This document shows positions 23,941-35,640 of a stretch of 64,000 nt of DNA, in pieces (within the stretch, counting starts at the first letter, position 1; every line of letters starts with the position of its first letter). Under the pieces are notes generated by a model that was not told the origin of the DNA, searched no databases, and worked only from the letters and a program-made list of their open reading frames with translations. The position numbers and the translations under genes were made by a program. Source of the DNA: Nilaparvata lugens. Its lineage: Eukaryota; Arthropoda; Insecta; Hemiptera; Delphacidae. Where the stretch lies: positions 4,630,162-4,694,161 of the forward strand of contig NC_052518.1 of the NCBI RefSeq assembly GCF_014356525.2, in the 5' to 3' direction.

Positions 23941-24618
23941 TCAAATTCTATCATTAGGCCTATAACTTGTATCTCACTGGGGGTGATGTTTCATTGGACC
24001 CTACAACGAACTGATTGAAACTGAATTTTATACGTCGATGAGTTCCAAACTACTAATTAGAGCATGTAGTTTCCATAATTATACTGCACTTCCAAATGTC
24101 TCTGCCTTCTCAATCATTGTTTTCAATATTGCGATTAAAAAAAGGTGTTTTCCAGTTTCTCTACAATCAAATTCTATCATTAGGCCTATAACTTGTATCT
24201 CACTGGGGGTGATGTTTCATTGGACCCTACAACGAACTGATTGAAACTGAATTTTATACGTCGATGAGTTCCAAACTACTAATTAGAGCATGTAGTTTCC
24301 ATAATTATACTGCACTTCCAAATGTCTCTGCCTTCTCAATCATTGTTTTCAATATTGCGATTAAAAAAAGGTGTTTTCCAGTTTCTCTACAATCAAATTC
24401 TATCATTAGGCCTATAACTTGTATCTCACTGGGGGTGATGTTTCATTGGACCCTACAACGAACTGATTGAAACTGAATTTTATACGTCGATGAGTTCCAA
24501 ACTACTAATTAGAGCATGTAGTTTCCATAATTATACTGCACTTCCAAATGTCTCTGCCTTCTCAATCATTGTTTTCGATATTGCGATTAAAAAAAGGTGT
24601 TTTCCAGTTTCTCTACAC
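23941..24618 (+). repeat. 226-bp tandem repeat, 3 units
   Basis: Units begin TCAAATTCTATCATTAGGCC at 23941, 24167 and 24393. They are almost identical; the only difference I see is one substitution (TTTTCGATATTG in unit 3). Each repeats the same short open frame, an effect of duplication. Confidence 0.95.
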
Positions 24619-24899
24619 TTAAGAAGTTTCATCGTTGATCGTTAAGACTTCATCTCATTCTGGAGATTGTGACGTTGTAATCAATTCTACCCATCCATCA
24701 TTTTCCACTTCCCTCTTCCAAATTTCCATTTTTTATTTTCCATTTTCCATTTTCCATTTTCCACTTTCCATTTTCCATTTTCTACTTCAAGTTTACATTC
24801 AAGATTCCTGCCACTTCTGGTCTCATAGCCTTTGGCTGAAATCTGTATTCAACATGAATAATAATCAGTTAATGAGACTTCATCAACGCTGAATATCTT
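24619..24899. repeat. TTCCATTT microsatellite and flank
   Basis: About 70 bp of imperfect TTCCATTT units at 24715-24785, with otherwise unassigned sequence. Confidence 0.6.
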
Positions 24900-25437
24900 G
24901 TGTGAAGATTCCTCATGTTATTTTGATTATCCACTGCATACTGCTGTATATTACTGAACGTTGATTACCCTGATCTACTTTCAGCCTACTTCATTTTATT
25001 AATCAATAATTGGAACTTATCTACCTATATAATTATTTCACTTTATCAATTTTCTGTTCTTTTTTCTCTTAAATATTCATATTAATTAAATCTTTTACAA
25101 TATTTCCATTAATAAATAAATCCTTAGTTTTATTAATCAGATTAACGTTTTGGTTAGAGAGTTAGTGGGGAGGATATTTTCAATATTCTTTCCGAAGGAT
25201 GGACATTGATATGTCCAAAGCTCCGCCAATCTATGTAGATGCATAACAATCTATAGTTATTATATTACAAATTACTTTTTCATATCATATACAGTTCAAT
25301 AATTATTTTCTTAGTCTTTATTATGTGAATTCATCTTTAATTTTGCTGTATTGTGAGCTATTGTATATAAGTGTATAAGCCAGTATATATTGTAATCTAC
25401 ATAAATAGAGTACCCAATCAATCAATCAATCAATACA
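24900..25437 (+). mobile_element. LINE 3' UTR with (AATC)n tail
   Basis: Matches, in opposite orientation, the 3' UTR of the LINE at 52101-53197 over its whole length, including CACTGCATACTGCTGTATAT and TGGACATTGATATGTCCAAA. It ends in four to five AATC units at about 25417-25433. It has no coding part: a strongly 5'-truncated copy. Confidence 0.85.
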
Positions 25438-25651
25438 TTAGTGCATACTAGCGTCAGTCGTCCTATTTGAGCATATTTTTTCAGTATCAGTCATTGATCT
25501 TTATACATTCTTCACAGGGTGAAAATTTCCATCATTGTGCTACATTTAATATTTTTCAAGTGAAAAACTTTCCATCTTTCTAATTGTGGTCTTTTTCCAG
25601 TAGATCCTCCAGAGTGAATTAATACACTCACAGCATTTTGGTCATAAGGAT

Positions 25652-26090
25652 GAAGATGTTGAAGGAGAGGTGAGAGGTGAGAGGAGGAACAGAATACAAG
25701 AGACGAAGATGCTGATGGAGAGGTGAGAGGAGGAACAGTATGAGAGAAGAAGATGTTGAAGGAGAGGTGAGAGGAGGACAGAATACAGGAGAAGAAGATG
25801 TTGAAGGAGTGGTGAGAGGAGGAACAGTATGCAAGAGAAGAAGATGTTGAAGGAGAGGTGAGAGGAGGAACAGTATGCAAGAGAAGAAGATGTTGAAGGA
25901 GAGGTGAGAGGAGGAACAGTATGCAAGAGAAGAAGATGTTGAAGGAGAGGTGAGAGGAGGACAGAATACAGGAGAAGAAGATGTTGAAGGAGTGGTGAGA
26001 GGAGGAACAGTATGCAAGAGAAGAAGATGTTGAAGGAGAGGTGAGAGGAGGAATAGTATGCAAGAGACGAAGATGCTGATGGAGAGGTGA
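25652..26090 (+). repeat. 46-bp minisatellite, about 9-10 units
   Basis: Units of 44-53 bp start GAAGATGTTGAAGGAGAGG at 25652, 25705, 25749, 25794, 25840, 25886, 25932, 25977, 26023 and 26069. Variants (agtggtgaga, acagaataca) recur in a four-unit higher-order pattern of about 183 bp. The unit length is not a multiple of three, and all three minus frames happen to lack stops. Confidence 0.95.
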
Positions 26091-27050
26091 GAGGAATGGG
26101 ACAGGGTGGGGCAGAGCCGATTGACGAGTTTGGAAGGGTAATAGGTAACGAACCCGTTCAACTCAAAAAAAAAATTCTTCCATGGGTTCAATTCCTTAAC
26201 AAGCTTCCTTAATTTCCAGACGGTTATGTTGTAAACACATAACGAACAGTTTACAACAAATAATACAATATAATTCTAATAATTTTGTGCTGATAAGTTT
26301 TATTAGCATTAAGGAGAATGGAATAGAATGGATTTTCATTTGATAACTTGGCGGAATTTGGACAGAAATGAACACTCTTCTATTTAACCACAACAATTCA
26401 AATGTTTTAAAATATAATAATACAACTAATTTCCTAAATTATTACTTGGAGAGTCTATTTAATAATAGAACTGACTTCCTAATTCATCACTTGGAGAGGT
26501 TACACAAGATGAATAAATAGAGTTTGATCACTATGGACTATCTAAGCTCCATTCATCATGTCAAATCTGTATTTTCATGATGAAAGTTGTTTTGAGTTAA
26601 ACAAATATCACAAATATAAACTATTAAACTCCTTCTATCATGTAAAATCATAAATTGTCATGATGAATGGAGCTTCAAGTTTATCAAGTATCTCTCTTAT
26701 TTCTAATACCTAGTTTTTCCACTTTCAAGACATTTTAGGTGGGGATTTTCATACAAAATCAGATTCCTTGTATGAACAGGAGTAGCAATGATACACGTTT
26801 ATTATAATTCATTGATAGAACTTGATTCGATACAGTTTCAAGAATATTTGAAAATTTAACCTCCAACTGTTCCAGTTTTCCCCTGTTCAGGACTTTCTAT
26901 TTGATTAGATTATGGTTTGAAGTGTTGAGAATATAAACGATATTGTTGTAACGATGGAAACTTTGAAAAGATTCAAGATTGGAAAGTACTCACTGTACAA
27001 GCGAGATTCCGAAGACAGATGAAGAAATTTGAGATAAATTGGAGCGTACT
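26091..27050. other. No gene recognised
   Basis: AT-rich. Two related 35-bp blocks (cttggagagtctatttaata / cttggagaggttacacaaga) lie near 26440-26520, and an inverted pair around 'atgaatggagct/agctccattcat' lies at 26547-26672. Confidence 0.3.
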
Positions 27051-27051
27051 C

Positions 27052-27290
27052 ACGTTTCCGTCAGGATCTGAGGGGCCAGGTGGGAAAAGTTTGATGCAGG
27101 TCCCTGTTATGAAGGAACAGATGGTCTTAGTAGGACTGAAGCTCGTGAAGAGATTCATGAGTGAAGCGTGGCTGGAGACTGGTCCGCCGCCGCTGATGTG
27201 TCTTCTCGAAGTGAACCCTTTGGCCACCCAACAGAGACTGGCATCACCTCCGCCAGGTGAGCCTCTATTTATGCTTTCTTTCCTCCATCC
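27052..27290. CDS. Exon-like GC island, strand unresolved
   Basis: About 210 bp distinctly more GC-rich than its surroundings and open on both strands. The minus strand ends with a strong donor (GGAAAC then GTGAGTACG at about 27053). The plus strand also ends with a strong donor (CCGCCAG then GTGAGCC at about 27257), preceded by a possible acceptor CCGTCAG near 27066. No protein family is recognised on either strand. Composition plus donor signals suggest a host exon. One orientation must be chance, and the polypyrimidine tracts are weak in both. Confidence 0.25.
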
Positions 27291-27859
27291 CTGATCTAGC
27301 CGCACATCTCGCAACGTGGGTTTCTCCCACCACAGCAGGACGAATCAGTAACTTATTGAGTAGCGATACTTGTTGAAGCCGTCGTTTGAAAATTTTCACT
27401 TATTGGCAATTAGACCTTTGATTATAGGCGACTCGCGAGGCGCGACCTCGATACATCTACTGAACTCGTTGAGAATTTCAAATCATTTGATGAGAGACGT
27501 GTATTTTTACTAACTTATCAGATGGAACCAACATCAATTTATTACTTCTCCATCTCCTTTGATACTTCAAGGAGAACTCAGCAATAATTGCTTCCAATGA
27601 ATTGTTGTCTGACCTGTCTATCAGCACAGTCTCGCAGTATTTGAACGAAATCCTCTTACTTATTGAAATTTGTATATTTCTCTCAATTTAGAGCTAAATT
27701 ATCAAGAATGATGGTGCCACGAGGATTCCACAACGCAATAACACATTTAATTGGTCTCAATCAGTTGACGTCCCGCCTGTCTGGAATCATGACAATCGAA
27801 GAAGGACAGATGAACGACTTCTCCTCTCGAATTTGGATATTTTTTAATTCCTATTAATT
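27291..27859. other. Intergenic with weak exon-like frame
   Basis: TATATTTCTCTCAATTTAG ending near 27690 is a fair acceptor, followed by about 55 open codons to a TAA at 27855. There is no recognisable protein and no donor. The remainder is unassigned. Confidence 0.2.
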
Positions 27860-28060
27860 AATTAATTTATTTATTTATTCATTTGTGGACAGAATCACAA
27901 ATCATATAAATATGATTAGGAAGGAACAACAGGCTTGGCCCAAATCTATTCCATTCCCAAATTTTGATAAGATAATAAATGTATTAGAACGTTCAGTTAA
28001 TTTCCCTGCAGCCTCATCTCCAGAGTATTATCTATAATATAATAGAATAAAGGATTGGCT
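27860..28060 (-). mobile_element. LINE 3' tail, minus strand
   Basis: Begins with (TTTA)n at 27862-27885, then GGAACAACAGGCTTGGCCCA. Read on the minus strand this is a 3' UTR ending in an (AAAT)n tail, similar to 28617-28947. Confidence 0.5.
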
Positions 28061-28272
28061 CATACACGTACGGGATAGCATTGTCTGTTAGATGAGTTAT
28101 ATAATTTATTATCATATTATAATGTCCACATTGTAACAACACACGTGAACATTAAAATATGATATCAATTCATCTGGCAAACTCAGATCACGTCAAGTCA
28201 CATCTTAATATATTACTAGCGTTGAAAGGTTGTTAAACGTTTGTTTATACAAGTTGAAATTATAAATTGAAA

Positions 28273-28976
28273 TACGTGATTCGATAGTGAGGTCCACGTT
28301 AAAATGGCAGTGTTTGATCAGCAATTGCTATCCTTGTCTTTCATTCAACAAAGCGGATTGCGCTATCACTTTCTCGCTTTGCTTTGTTGCCAGATCGTCT
28401 TTTAACAATGTAGAATTGATAATTGATTAACAAAATATTTCATCTTAATTATGAAAATTCATAATGAAAAATATAATAAAATATAACTGATCATTTTAAA
28501 CGAGAATGAACATTTAATGTTACATCAATAAACCTGTATCAGCTACCGTCTATAGAAGGCATTGACCAGACAGAGGATCGGCAACGTTTTTCTCCTATCT
28601 TCCTCCACTGCCATTATTTATTTATTTATTTATTAGATAGAGCGAACAATATAATAGTCGGAAAAGAAAAAACAGGCCATTGCCCAAAACTTCTTCGATT
28701 TCCTGATTTTGTCACAAATCGTCCAAATATTATATAGGTTATGTTCACTTCAATTTCAACACCAAATCTTCAATCTGAAACTTTGAATCAGAATAAAACA
28801 AAGAATTTCAAATTAAGATAGATTGATAATGAAAATTCCGTTAAAACAAAAACCAAACTTCAAATATTCACAAAATATAGAATAAAATCACTTAAATTTT
28901 GAGCTCGAAAATATCACTTTCACCATAGCTACAACAGCTGTTGTTTTTTTTATAATTATAACGTGGACATCGCTAT
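28273..28976. mobile_element. MITE-A copy interrupted by a LINE tail
   Basis: The left end ATAGTGAGGTCCACGTTAAA is at 28275. The right terminal TATAACGTGGACATCGCTAT lies at about 28957-28976, displaced by about 330 bp (28617-28947) of minus-strand LINE 3' UTR that begins with an (ATTT)n tail and contains AACAGGCCATTGCCC. ATTAT flanks the insert on the left and a similar TTATAATTATAA on the right. Confidence 0.75.
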
Positions 28977-29523
28977 AGAAACAGGCGTGTCCTAATACTG
29001 AACTGTGACCCAACCATAAAAACATATAAATTTCTCTCACATTATTATGATATTCTTAATATCGCAATAGAAAAAATGTTTGATACAAGACATAGCTCTC
29101 CAAATAATTCCTGTAACTGGAATTTTCATAATTTATTTCTTCCGTTGTTAGTGTACGATATTCTAATGCTAATCAAGATAACTGAAACTTGAAAGCTAAT
29201 TCAACCACAAAAAAATATTATTCATTAAAGCAGAACGCTTTTGACACCGTGATGAATCTTGAATAGAATGAAACAAAACATTGTAATTCAATGCGTTGAA
29301 AAAAGAGAGTAAAATAGAATACAGGTTGAAGGTCGGTCATTGGCTTGGACTAGACACTTTCACTCACCATTTTGAGAGAGATGAAATGAGTGTCGCAAAC
29401 AGAGAGCTCAGTATAAAGAAGGATAATCGAAAGAATGAATGGACAGTGAGGGAAATACGGATGAAACTGATAGGAGATAATAGAGATCAATCATTAGACG
29501 GCCGGGTTGAAGAAGAGTTAACA
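28977..29523. other. No gene recognised
   Basis: Contains a 77-codon plus frame (29296-29529) rich in Glu, Lys and Arg that starts at TTG and runs into the next MITE terminus. No family resemblance. Confidence 0.25.
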
Positions 29524-29729
29524 TTATAGTGAGGTCCACGTTCTAGTGGCAGTGGAAAGATGGGGGAACAATGTTGCCGATCCTCTGTTTTGTCAATGCC
29601 TTCTATAGACACTCATGACACTAGGAAAACATTTTTTTTTTGTAGTTCAGAAGTTGATATTGTGGTAATTATTCATATTGAATAAAAATACTATGAAATT
29701 GTCAAAAACCACAGATTTATTGATACTTA
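29524..29729. mobile_element. MITE-A left end joined to a Penelope-like 3' end
   Basis: ATTATAGTGAGGTCCACGTT starts a MITE-A that is cut at about 29630. Then comes the Penelope-like 3' block (GTAGTTCAGAAGTTGATATT ... CACAGATTTATTGATACTTA), which stops exactly where the palindrome at 29730 begins. Confidence 0.65.
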
Positions 29730-31271
29730 TAGCGCTATCTCTTTTTCGCTTTGTTCTGTTGCCAGATCGTCTTTTAACAATGTAGAATTAATAATTAATT
29801 CACAAAATATTTCATCTTGATTATGATATTATTGGAAAATATAGTTTCGAGCTTAATAGAATATAATTGATTATTTTAAACGAGAATGAACAGTTAATAT
29901 TACATCAATGGACCTGTATCAACTACCTTCAAAATGAATGAATGATTAGATTTCACTGTCGTAGACCAATATAGGTAATTGACAAAGTCATAGTAATACA
30001 ATCACGAAATGATAAAGTCAATGTCATAGTTTAGAGTCACAAAGTAGAATTACATCAAGTAGAATCGAAAAACTCTGTCAAACAATAGAAAGGTCTCAAA
30101 ACCAGCCACTAATAAGTAATTTCTTTTAAATAACAATATTTTCACGCAATTTTATATCCAATGGCAACTTATTATACATTCTCGAAATGATGCTGTCAAA
30201 GTGGTTCATGTTCATGACAAGACCTGGAATAGGTATGGAATATGATCGTGAAAGATATGGTATATCAATGTGGTCTTTTTTTTAATAAAACTACTAAGAA
30301 ATTGTCAAAAACCACAGATTTATTGATACTTAGAAAAACCGGTTTCGGTTGTTACACCATTGTAAATCTCTGATAAACTAAAACTCAATACAAGAGCAGC
30401 AGAATTTATACTAGTAGGCGAGTACTGCTATTGGTCAAGGGCATGAACGCCTGCCATTGGCCCAGCTAGACAGTCTCCTCCAACTTAATGGTGTCACAAA
30501 ATGGTGGCTTAAGCAACAGACTCCCTATGATAAAAAACTTGTTTTTAAAATAGTTCTTCATGGCAGGCGTTTATGCCATTGACCAATAGCAGTACTCGTC
30601 TACTAGTATAAATTCTGCTGCTCTTGTATTCAGTTTTAGTTAATCAGATATTGACAATGGTGTAACAACCGAAACCGGTCTTTCTAACTATCAATAAATC
30701 TGTGGTTTTTGACAATTTCTTAGTATTTCTATTCGAAAAAGACCACATTGATATTCCATATCTTGTACGATCATATTCCATATCTATTCCACGTCTTGTC
30801 ATAAACATGAAAAACCATGCATCGGCTTGAGAATGTACAATATGAGTTGCCATTGGATATCAAATTAGGTAAAAATATTGTTATTTGAAAAAAATTACTT
30901 TTTGAGACCTTTCTATTGTTTGACAGAGTTTTTCGATTCTACTTGATGTAATTCCACTTTGTGACTCTAAACTATCACATTGACTTTATTATTTCGTGAT
31001 TGTATTACTATGACTTTGTCAATTACCTATATTGGTCTACGACAGTAAAATCTAATCATTCATTCATTTTGAAGGTAGTTGATACCGTTCAATTGATGTA
31101 ATATTAACTGTTCATTCTCGTTTAAAATAATCAATTATATTCTATTAAGCTCGAAACTATATTTTCCAATAATATCATAATCAAGATGAAATATTTTGTA
31201 AATTAATTATTAATTCTACATTGTTAAAAGACGATCTGGCAACAGAACAAAGCGAAAAAGAGATAGCGCTA
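29730..31271. repeat. 1.5 kb imperfect palindrome
   Basis: The arm at 29730-30460 is the inverted, diverged copy of about 30565-31271. The outermost match is TAGCGCTATCTCTTTTTCGC versus its complement ending at 31271. Further pairs are 'acgacagtaaaatctaatcattcatt', the 'aaaaactctgtcaaacaatag' block and the Penelope-like ends. The central spacer is about 100 bp. Outer thirds of the arms are MITE-A sequence, the middle is unassigned, and the inner parts are Penelope-like 3' UTR. The centre therefore resembles the foldback at 48228-49405, with flanking DNA also duplicated. Confidence 0.9.
30283..30735. mobile_element. Penelope-like foldback core
   Basis: Left half 30290-30540 and right half 30560-30730 are the inverted 3' UTR of the same element as 48228-49405: GAAATTGTCAAAAACCACAG, ACCGGTTTCGGTTGTTACAC, GAGCAGCAGAATTTATACTA, and CATGAACGCCTGCCATTGG. 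Coding sequence is deleted from the middle. Confidence 0.75.
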
Positions 31272-31353
31272 TTCGCTTTGTTGAATGATAGACAAGAGTA
31301 GCAATACCATTGCTAATCAAACACTTCCATTATAACGTGGACTCCACCATAGT
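31060..31353. mobile_element. MITE-A right part
   Basis: Runs from 'gttgataccgttcaattgat' to the right end CCATTATAACGTGGACTCCA. Its inner portion is the outer right arm of the palindrome, while the last 80 bp lie outside it. Confidence 0.7.
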
Positions 31354-31379
31354 TAAGATTCCCTGGATTCAAGTTTTTT

Positions 31380-31698
31380 AACGTTCGAGTTAGATAAGTG
31401 ATTGTGAAAACTTGAAGTCAAGTTATCATGAAATCAAAAGTATATAATCATGAAGTAAAAAAATCTTTTCAATTTTAAACTCGCATCATACTTTCCTATT
31501 TAGTTGTACATTTATACATTTCTTCATCGACTGACAACTAATATTTCTATCTCAATTTTTCATTTGTAGGTTATATTGTACCTAAAGACTCAAACATGCT
31601 CAACATCTACTTGAAGAAGGGTTTACATTTACACAGTGGATTCAACTTCCTGTTCTTGTAAACTTGTTCTTGTTATACATCCATTCTATACAAGACTT
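31380..31698. repeat. Dispersed repeat with CTTGAATTCAAG motifs
   Basis: Shares 'aacttgaagtcaagtt', 'atacatttcttcatcgactgacaact' and 'gacttgaattcaag' blocks with 2300-2640, 10790-10930 and 56810-56980. No coding frame; function unknown. Confidence 0.5.
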
Positions 31699-31875
31699 GA
31701 ATTCAAGTAAACATGACTAATTTAAACGACCGTTTCAGACTTCTGTCTACTAACACCGCCTAGTTCGTGGGTTCGAGTCCCGCCGAATTCAAGTAAACAT
31801 GACTAATTTAAACGACCGTTACAGACGTCGGTCTGCTAGCACCGCCTAGTTCGTGGGTTCGAGTCCCGCCGATGG
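31699..31875 (+). repeat. tRNA-like 86-bp tandem pair
   Basis: Two units start GAATTCAAGTAAACATGACT at 31699 and 31785. Each ends with CGTGGGTTCGAGTCCCGCC, a good T-arm with a GGTTCGAGTCC B box and a 5-bp stem (GTGGG/CCCGC with one G-T pair). The 5' half does not make a convincing D arm or acceptor stem, so these are tRNA 3'-half derivatives (pseudo-tRNA or SINE pieces), not tRNA genes. Confidence 0.6.
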
Positions 31876-33807
31876 CATAGACTTTGATCATCTCATCAAT
31901 TCACTTTCTATTACCCACGCACAAGCAAAACGCTCATGTGTTCATTATTCGCAATAATGAAAGAATTAATTAAAAACAACTCCTCAATTGTAATGGATGA
32001 ACTTTATTGAATAAAGTCAAACTCAAATTATACGGAGCTTCGATAAAGATTTCATGTGAAGAGAAGAATATCAAATTGTTGTGTAAAACTGAGCATTGAT
32101 TTCGATCTTATGATCGAAATCATAATCGGCTTTGACCCATGAACCATGGTCGTTTGAACCATTTGAACCATGATCGGCTTTTAATTCCAATAAATGAACT
32201 GTTTCTTTCACATTCTATACAATTAACTTTGTTCCAGAGATGAATGATATAAGCTATTGTAGTTAAGTCAAGTGACGAATATGAGTTGAATTCATTTTCA
32301 GATTTATTCAATATATCAATAAATTTGTACACAAAAACACTAATACCTCCAGCTGTTGCTATGGCAACCATATCTGGTGCCTCTAGCTGTTGCTATGGCA
32401 ACCACAACTGGTAGCTATCACACGACATGATATTACGATCGAAGATAAATTCCAATTCAAATTCAAATTACAAGTTTATCAATTAATTATTTTTGCTAAT
32501 TACAAATTAATACTGAACAATTACAAGTCAACCCTATAGAATAGTGAAACAATACCATGTTTTTCTTGTCCATTAAAGAAGAAGTGTCCAGTTTTTGTAG
32601 TGAAGACAAGTTATCGACCCAACATCATTCTATTTTTTTAGCTGAGCTTTTAGAATTAAGTTTGTTTTCCGGTGATTCTTCAAAATTATATTTTTAATAT
32701 GTGAATATTTCCTATTCAACTTATAATAATGTGAGATATTATTCTATGTTTGGTGTTGAAGCATCTAAATTTGAAAGTTTACTTTGTGAAAATACTTGAG
32801 GACTGAAAATTTTGTGAATTGAAGAACTACTGAACTCAACCTATTTCAGACTATGTGTTATCTAAACTTGGGAGAGGAATAGCACAAGGCTACCTTATTT
32901 TCCCTCGTTCTATCATTTTGATAATGTAGTTATTGTTTAAATGAATGAAGAATAATTTTATGAATATCAACGGTAATTTATAAATCAACGGTAGCCTTAT
33001 AATTACAGTTCCCCAATAATGATCCAAAATATTGAACTTAGGGAATGAATTTCCTGATATGAATACAAGAAAAGAAGATATTAAATTTGCGTCAATAACA
33101 GAATTTAATCAGTTTTGAACTTTGCAATGGAAAATGAGAATTGATTAATCTTTATTAGCCTAACTGTATCAACATTGAACATAGATCATGTTTGACAGTT
33201 TTTGAGCATATGTTTGAATACATGATTGTACACATGCCAGAGAGATATTTTATCTCCATACATGAATCATTGTAACAGTTCTGTGCCGGAAAAGCCGGCA
33301 TGAGCGATAGCAGAATGATAGCTTTCATTGAAAACGCAGGGCATTGAATTATTCACAAACTGATAGATTTGGTACATTGAGTTCTATTGTCAAAGTACAA
33401 CTTTGAAGGATTTTAGGATCTATACCATCACAAATGGTATTGATACTGCAGCTTTGCATCCTATAAGGAATCATATATTATTGATAGTATACTTCCTGTA
33501 CGTGGAAAAGAGCTATTAAAAGCTTTTTTGAAAAAAGCTATCGATCTTTCTTGTCAGATGAAACGATTCTTCGTTTTCAATGAATCTTTGATCTTCGATA
33601 TTGAGGTGAAATGACGTTTGTCTGATTTTCCTATATTTGTCTGGAAAATATCCGCATACAAATATCAAGTGGAAATCAGGAAACGTCATTTGTAGGTACC
33701 TCAAGAACGGAGAATCATTTCATCGAAGAATAAAGACCTTTGATATCAAGATTGTTAGACGATGAGAGGGAGCTCAATATATAGAACATTTCCCATCTCT
33801 TCATAAA
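31876..33807. other. Intergenic, two small repeats
   Basis: Includes CCAGCTGTTGCTATGGCAAC twice near 32348-32405, 'gaaccatgatcgg' repeats near 32120-32175, and at 32810-32950 the 'ggagaggaatagcacaaggctacc' dispersed repeat also found near 10490 and 51530. No supported gene. Confidence 0.4.
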
Positions 33808-34040
33808 ATGTTCAATCTAGATAACCTTCCACATTCCTCGTTTGAAATCAAAATTGTTTTGTTTTCCGGATTGGTTTTTACAATCGTTGGAGGATTCAAA
33901 AGGAAATACAGGTTTCGCTGTCGAATCTCATGGAAATCGATAAAACGTATTCGTTTGGCCATAAGTGCGTCATCAACATTCACACATAACGAGTGAAAAC
34001 TCTGACTTCTCTACGCTCGGTCCCTTGTTTGTTCACTTTT
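33808..34040 (+). repeat. Dispersed repeat J, copy 1
   Basis: Shares its end with copies at 35340-35640 and 36360-36650: a degenerate 'aaa..cgatcgc' region followed by CTCTACGCTCGGTC. Frames of 60 codons on both strands are not called. Confidence 0.4.
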
Positions 34041-34639
34041 CAATGCTGCTATAAGAAGACCAATAATGACATCATAATTATAGTGTCGTGTGCCGACAAT
34101 ACTGATATTACATAATTATGATAAAAGACCAGAGATCTACACGGTATTTTTTTGTATTCAATTTATTGATATGATAACTTGGGATTGTGGAAATCCTTTG
34201 TAAGAGACAGTATTCTATTCGAACTGTACAAGCCGACAAACTCATAATAAATTGTACTTTCCTATTTTCTTCAACAGATACTTCTTTTCCGTGAGGAGGA
34301 TGCCAACATGCTCCAGACTTGTACTTTGGTATTTTCAATACTTTTGCAAGAGTTTGTAAGAACTTTTAAATGTCAAGCAATACAAAAAATCGAGATTCAA
34401 ATCAAATAAAATTGAATCAGATTGGTTTTTACTGTCCATGATAACAGGGTACAAAAATTCAAATCATACAATAACGTTACATCTTCTGCAAACAATTAAT
34501 CATATATAAAAATTACAATTGAAATTAAATAATTTAAACCACTAACATTATTTGAAAAGCTGTCGCAATTTAGTTAATTAAGGGTCAAAGTAGACAAAAA
34601 GTCTAATTTGTCTGAGCTAATTTCATCTTATTCGTATAT
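34041..34639. other. No gene recognised
   Basis: AT-rich. A 76-codon minus frame at 34108-34338 has no family resemblance or splice support. Confidence 0.25.
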
Positions 34640-34865
34640 GAACGATAGATATCATGAAAGAAGGAATCGGCTTACGGGATAGTAAATTCACGGATGACGC
34701 ATCATCACGTCTGAACTACTAATTATTTTAATAATAGATTCTTCATTTAGCGAGGATGGTTGAAGGCCTATTCTAAATTCTTTCAAGTTATCAGTTTGTG
34801 AAGTTTTTAATTGGACCCTCCCAAAGCACGGGCCACCTGCTAGTTATAAACTAGTAGTTCTGTGA
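34640..34865 (-). repeat. Dispersed repeat R
   Basis: Read on the minus strand: CTAGCAGGTGGCCCGTGCTT, 'aggccttcaaccatcctcgc', GACGTGATGATGCGTCATCC and 'tactatcccgtaagcc'. The same order occurs on the plus strand at 49425-49660, 50990-51190 and 51330-51490. Non-coding; class undetermined. Confidence 0.6.
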
Positions 34866-35339
34866 ACAGTAGACCTCACGCAGATTTCTCATCCACAAGT
34901 ATCTGATGTCACCTGTTCTAGTTGATTCAGTTGAATCATAATTTACTCTTAAAAACTGTTATCTGTTTCCCTCAAGATCGAAAACTCACTTAATATGTTA
35001 ATAAACTCAGTTCACGTTTGAATTTGTATTCCATATGATAATTTATCCAGTTCCGTGATAATCTTCCCATCTGATAAAAAAAGTTCTCAACTATTTTAAA
35101 ATTAATCTTTTTTCAATCAAGAATATTATAATTTCTTCAGCATTATTCAGTTGATTTAATCATTTTTCATTTTATCTTCAATCACCTATTGAATTTGTTT
35201 TTCAAATGTGAGAATACTGATACTGATGGGCAAGCATCATAGAAAATATTGAAACCCTACCTTATAGAAATAGACACGGCCAGACAACATCTGTGTAATG
35301 CATGTAATGAATAATCCACTTGTCAGGTGATTGAATATG

Positions 35340-35640
35340 AATAATTCTACAGTCTGATTAATCCTTTCTTCGAAATAGATGATATATATAGTGATATCAG
35401 AGTATGGAGGAATTCTTTCTTTTCATGTTATCCTTAAAATGCAAAATTTTAAAAAAACCTTGTATATACATCGACGCGCAGTTGAAAAAGGAAAGCAGTT
35501 GAAAAAATCGAATCCTATCAACGCGTTTGGCCGTAATCGCGTTAAATACAGACAGACAAAAGAATATCCGAGTTAAAACATAGACCTCACTACGTTCGGT
35601 CAATAAATATTCACTCAAGAATACGGGCTGTTGTTATGTT
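35340..35640 (+). repeat. Dispersed repeat J, copy 2
   Basis: CCTTAAAATGCAAAATTTTA, 'tatacatcgacgcgcagttgaaaaaggaa' and CTCACTACGTTCGGTCAATA match 36360-36650 at about three bases in four. Overlapping short frames are not called. Confidence 0.6.

Noticed and set aside
24038..24470. Two identical 68-codon frames
   Set aside because: Direct consequence of the 226-bp tandem duplication; no family resemblance or splice signals.
31699..31875. Genuine tRNA genes
   Set aside because: Only the T-arm/B-box side fits; acceptor and D arms do not form.
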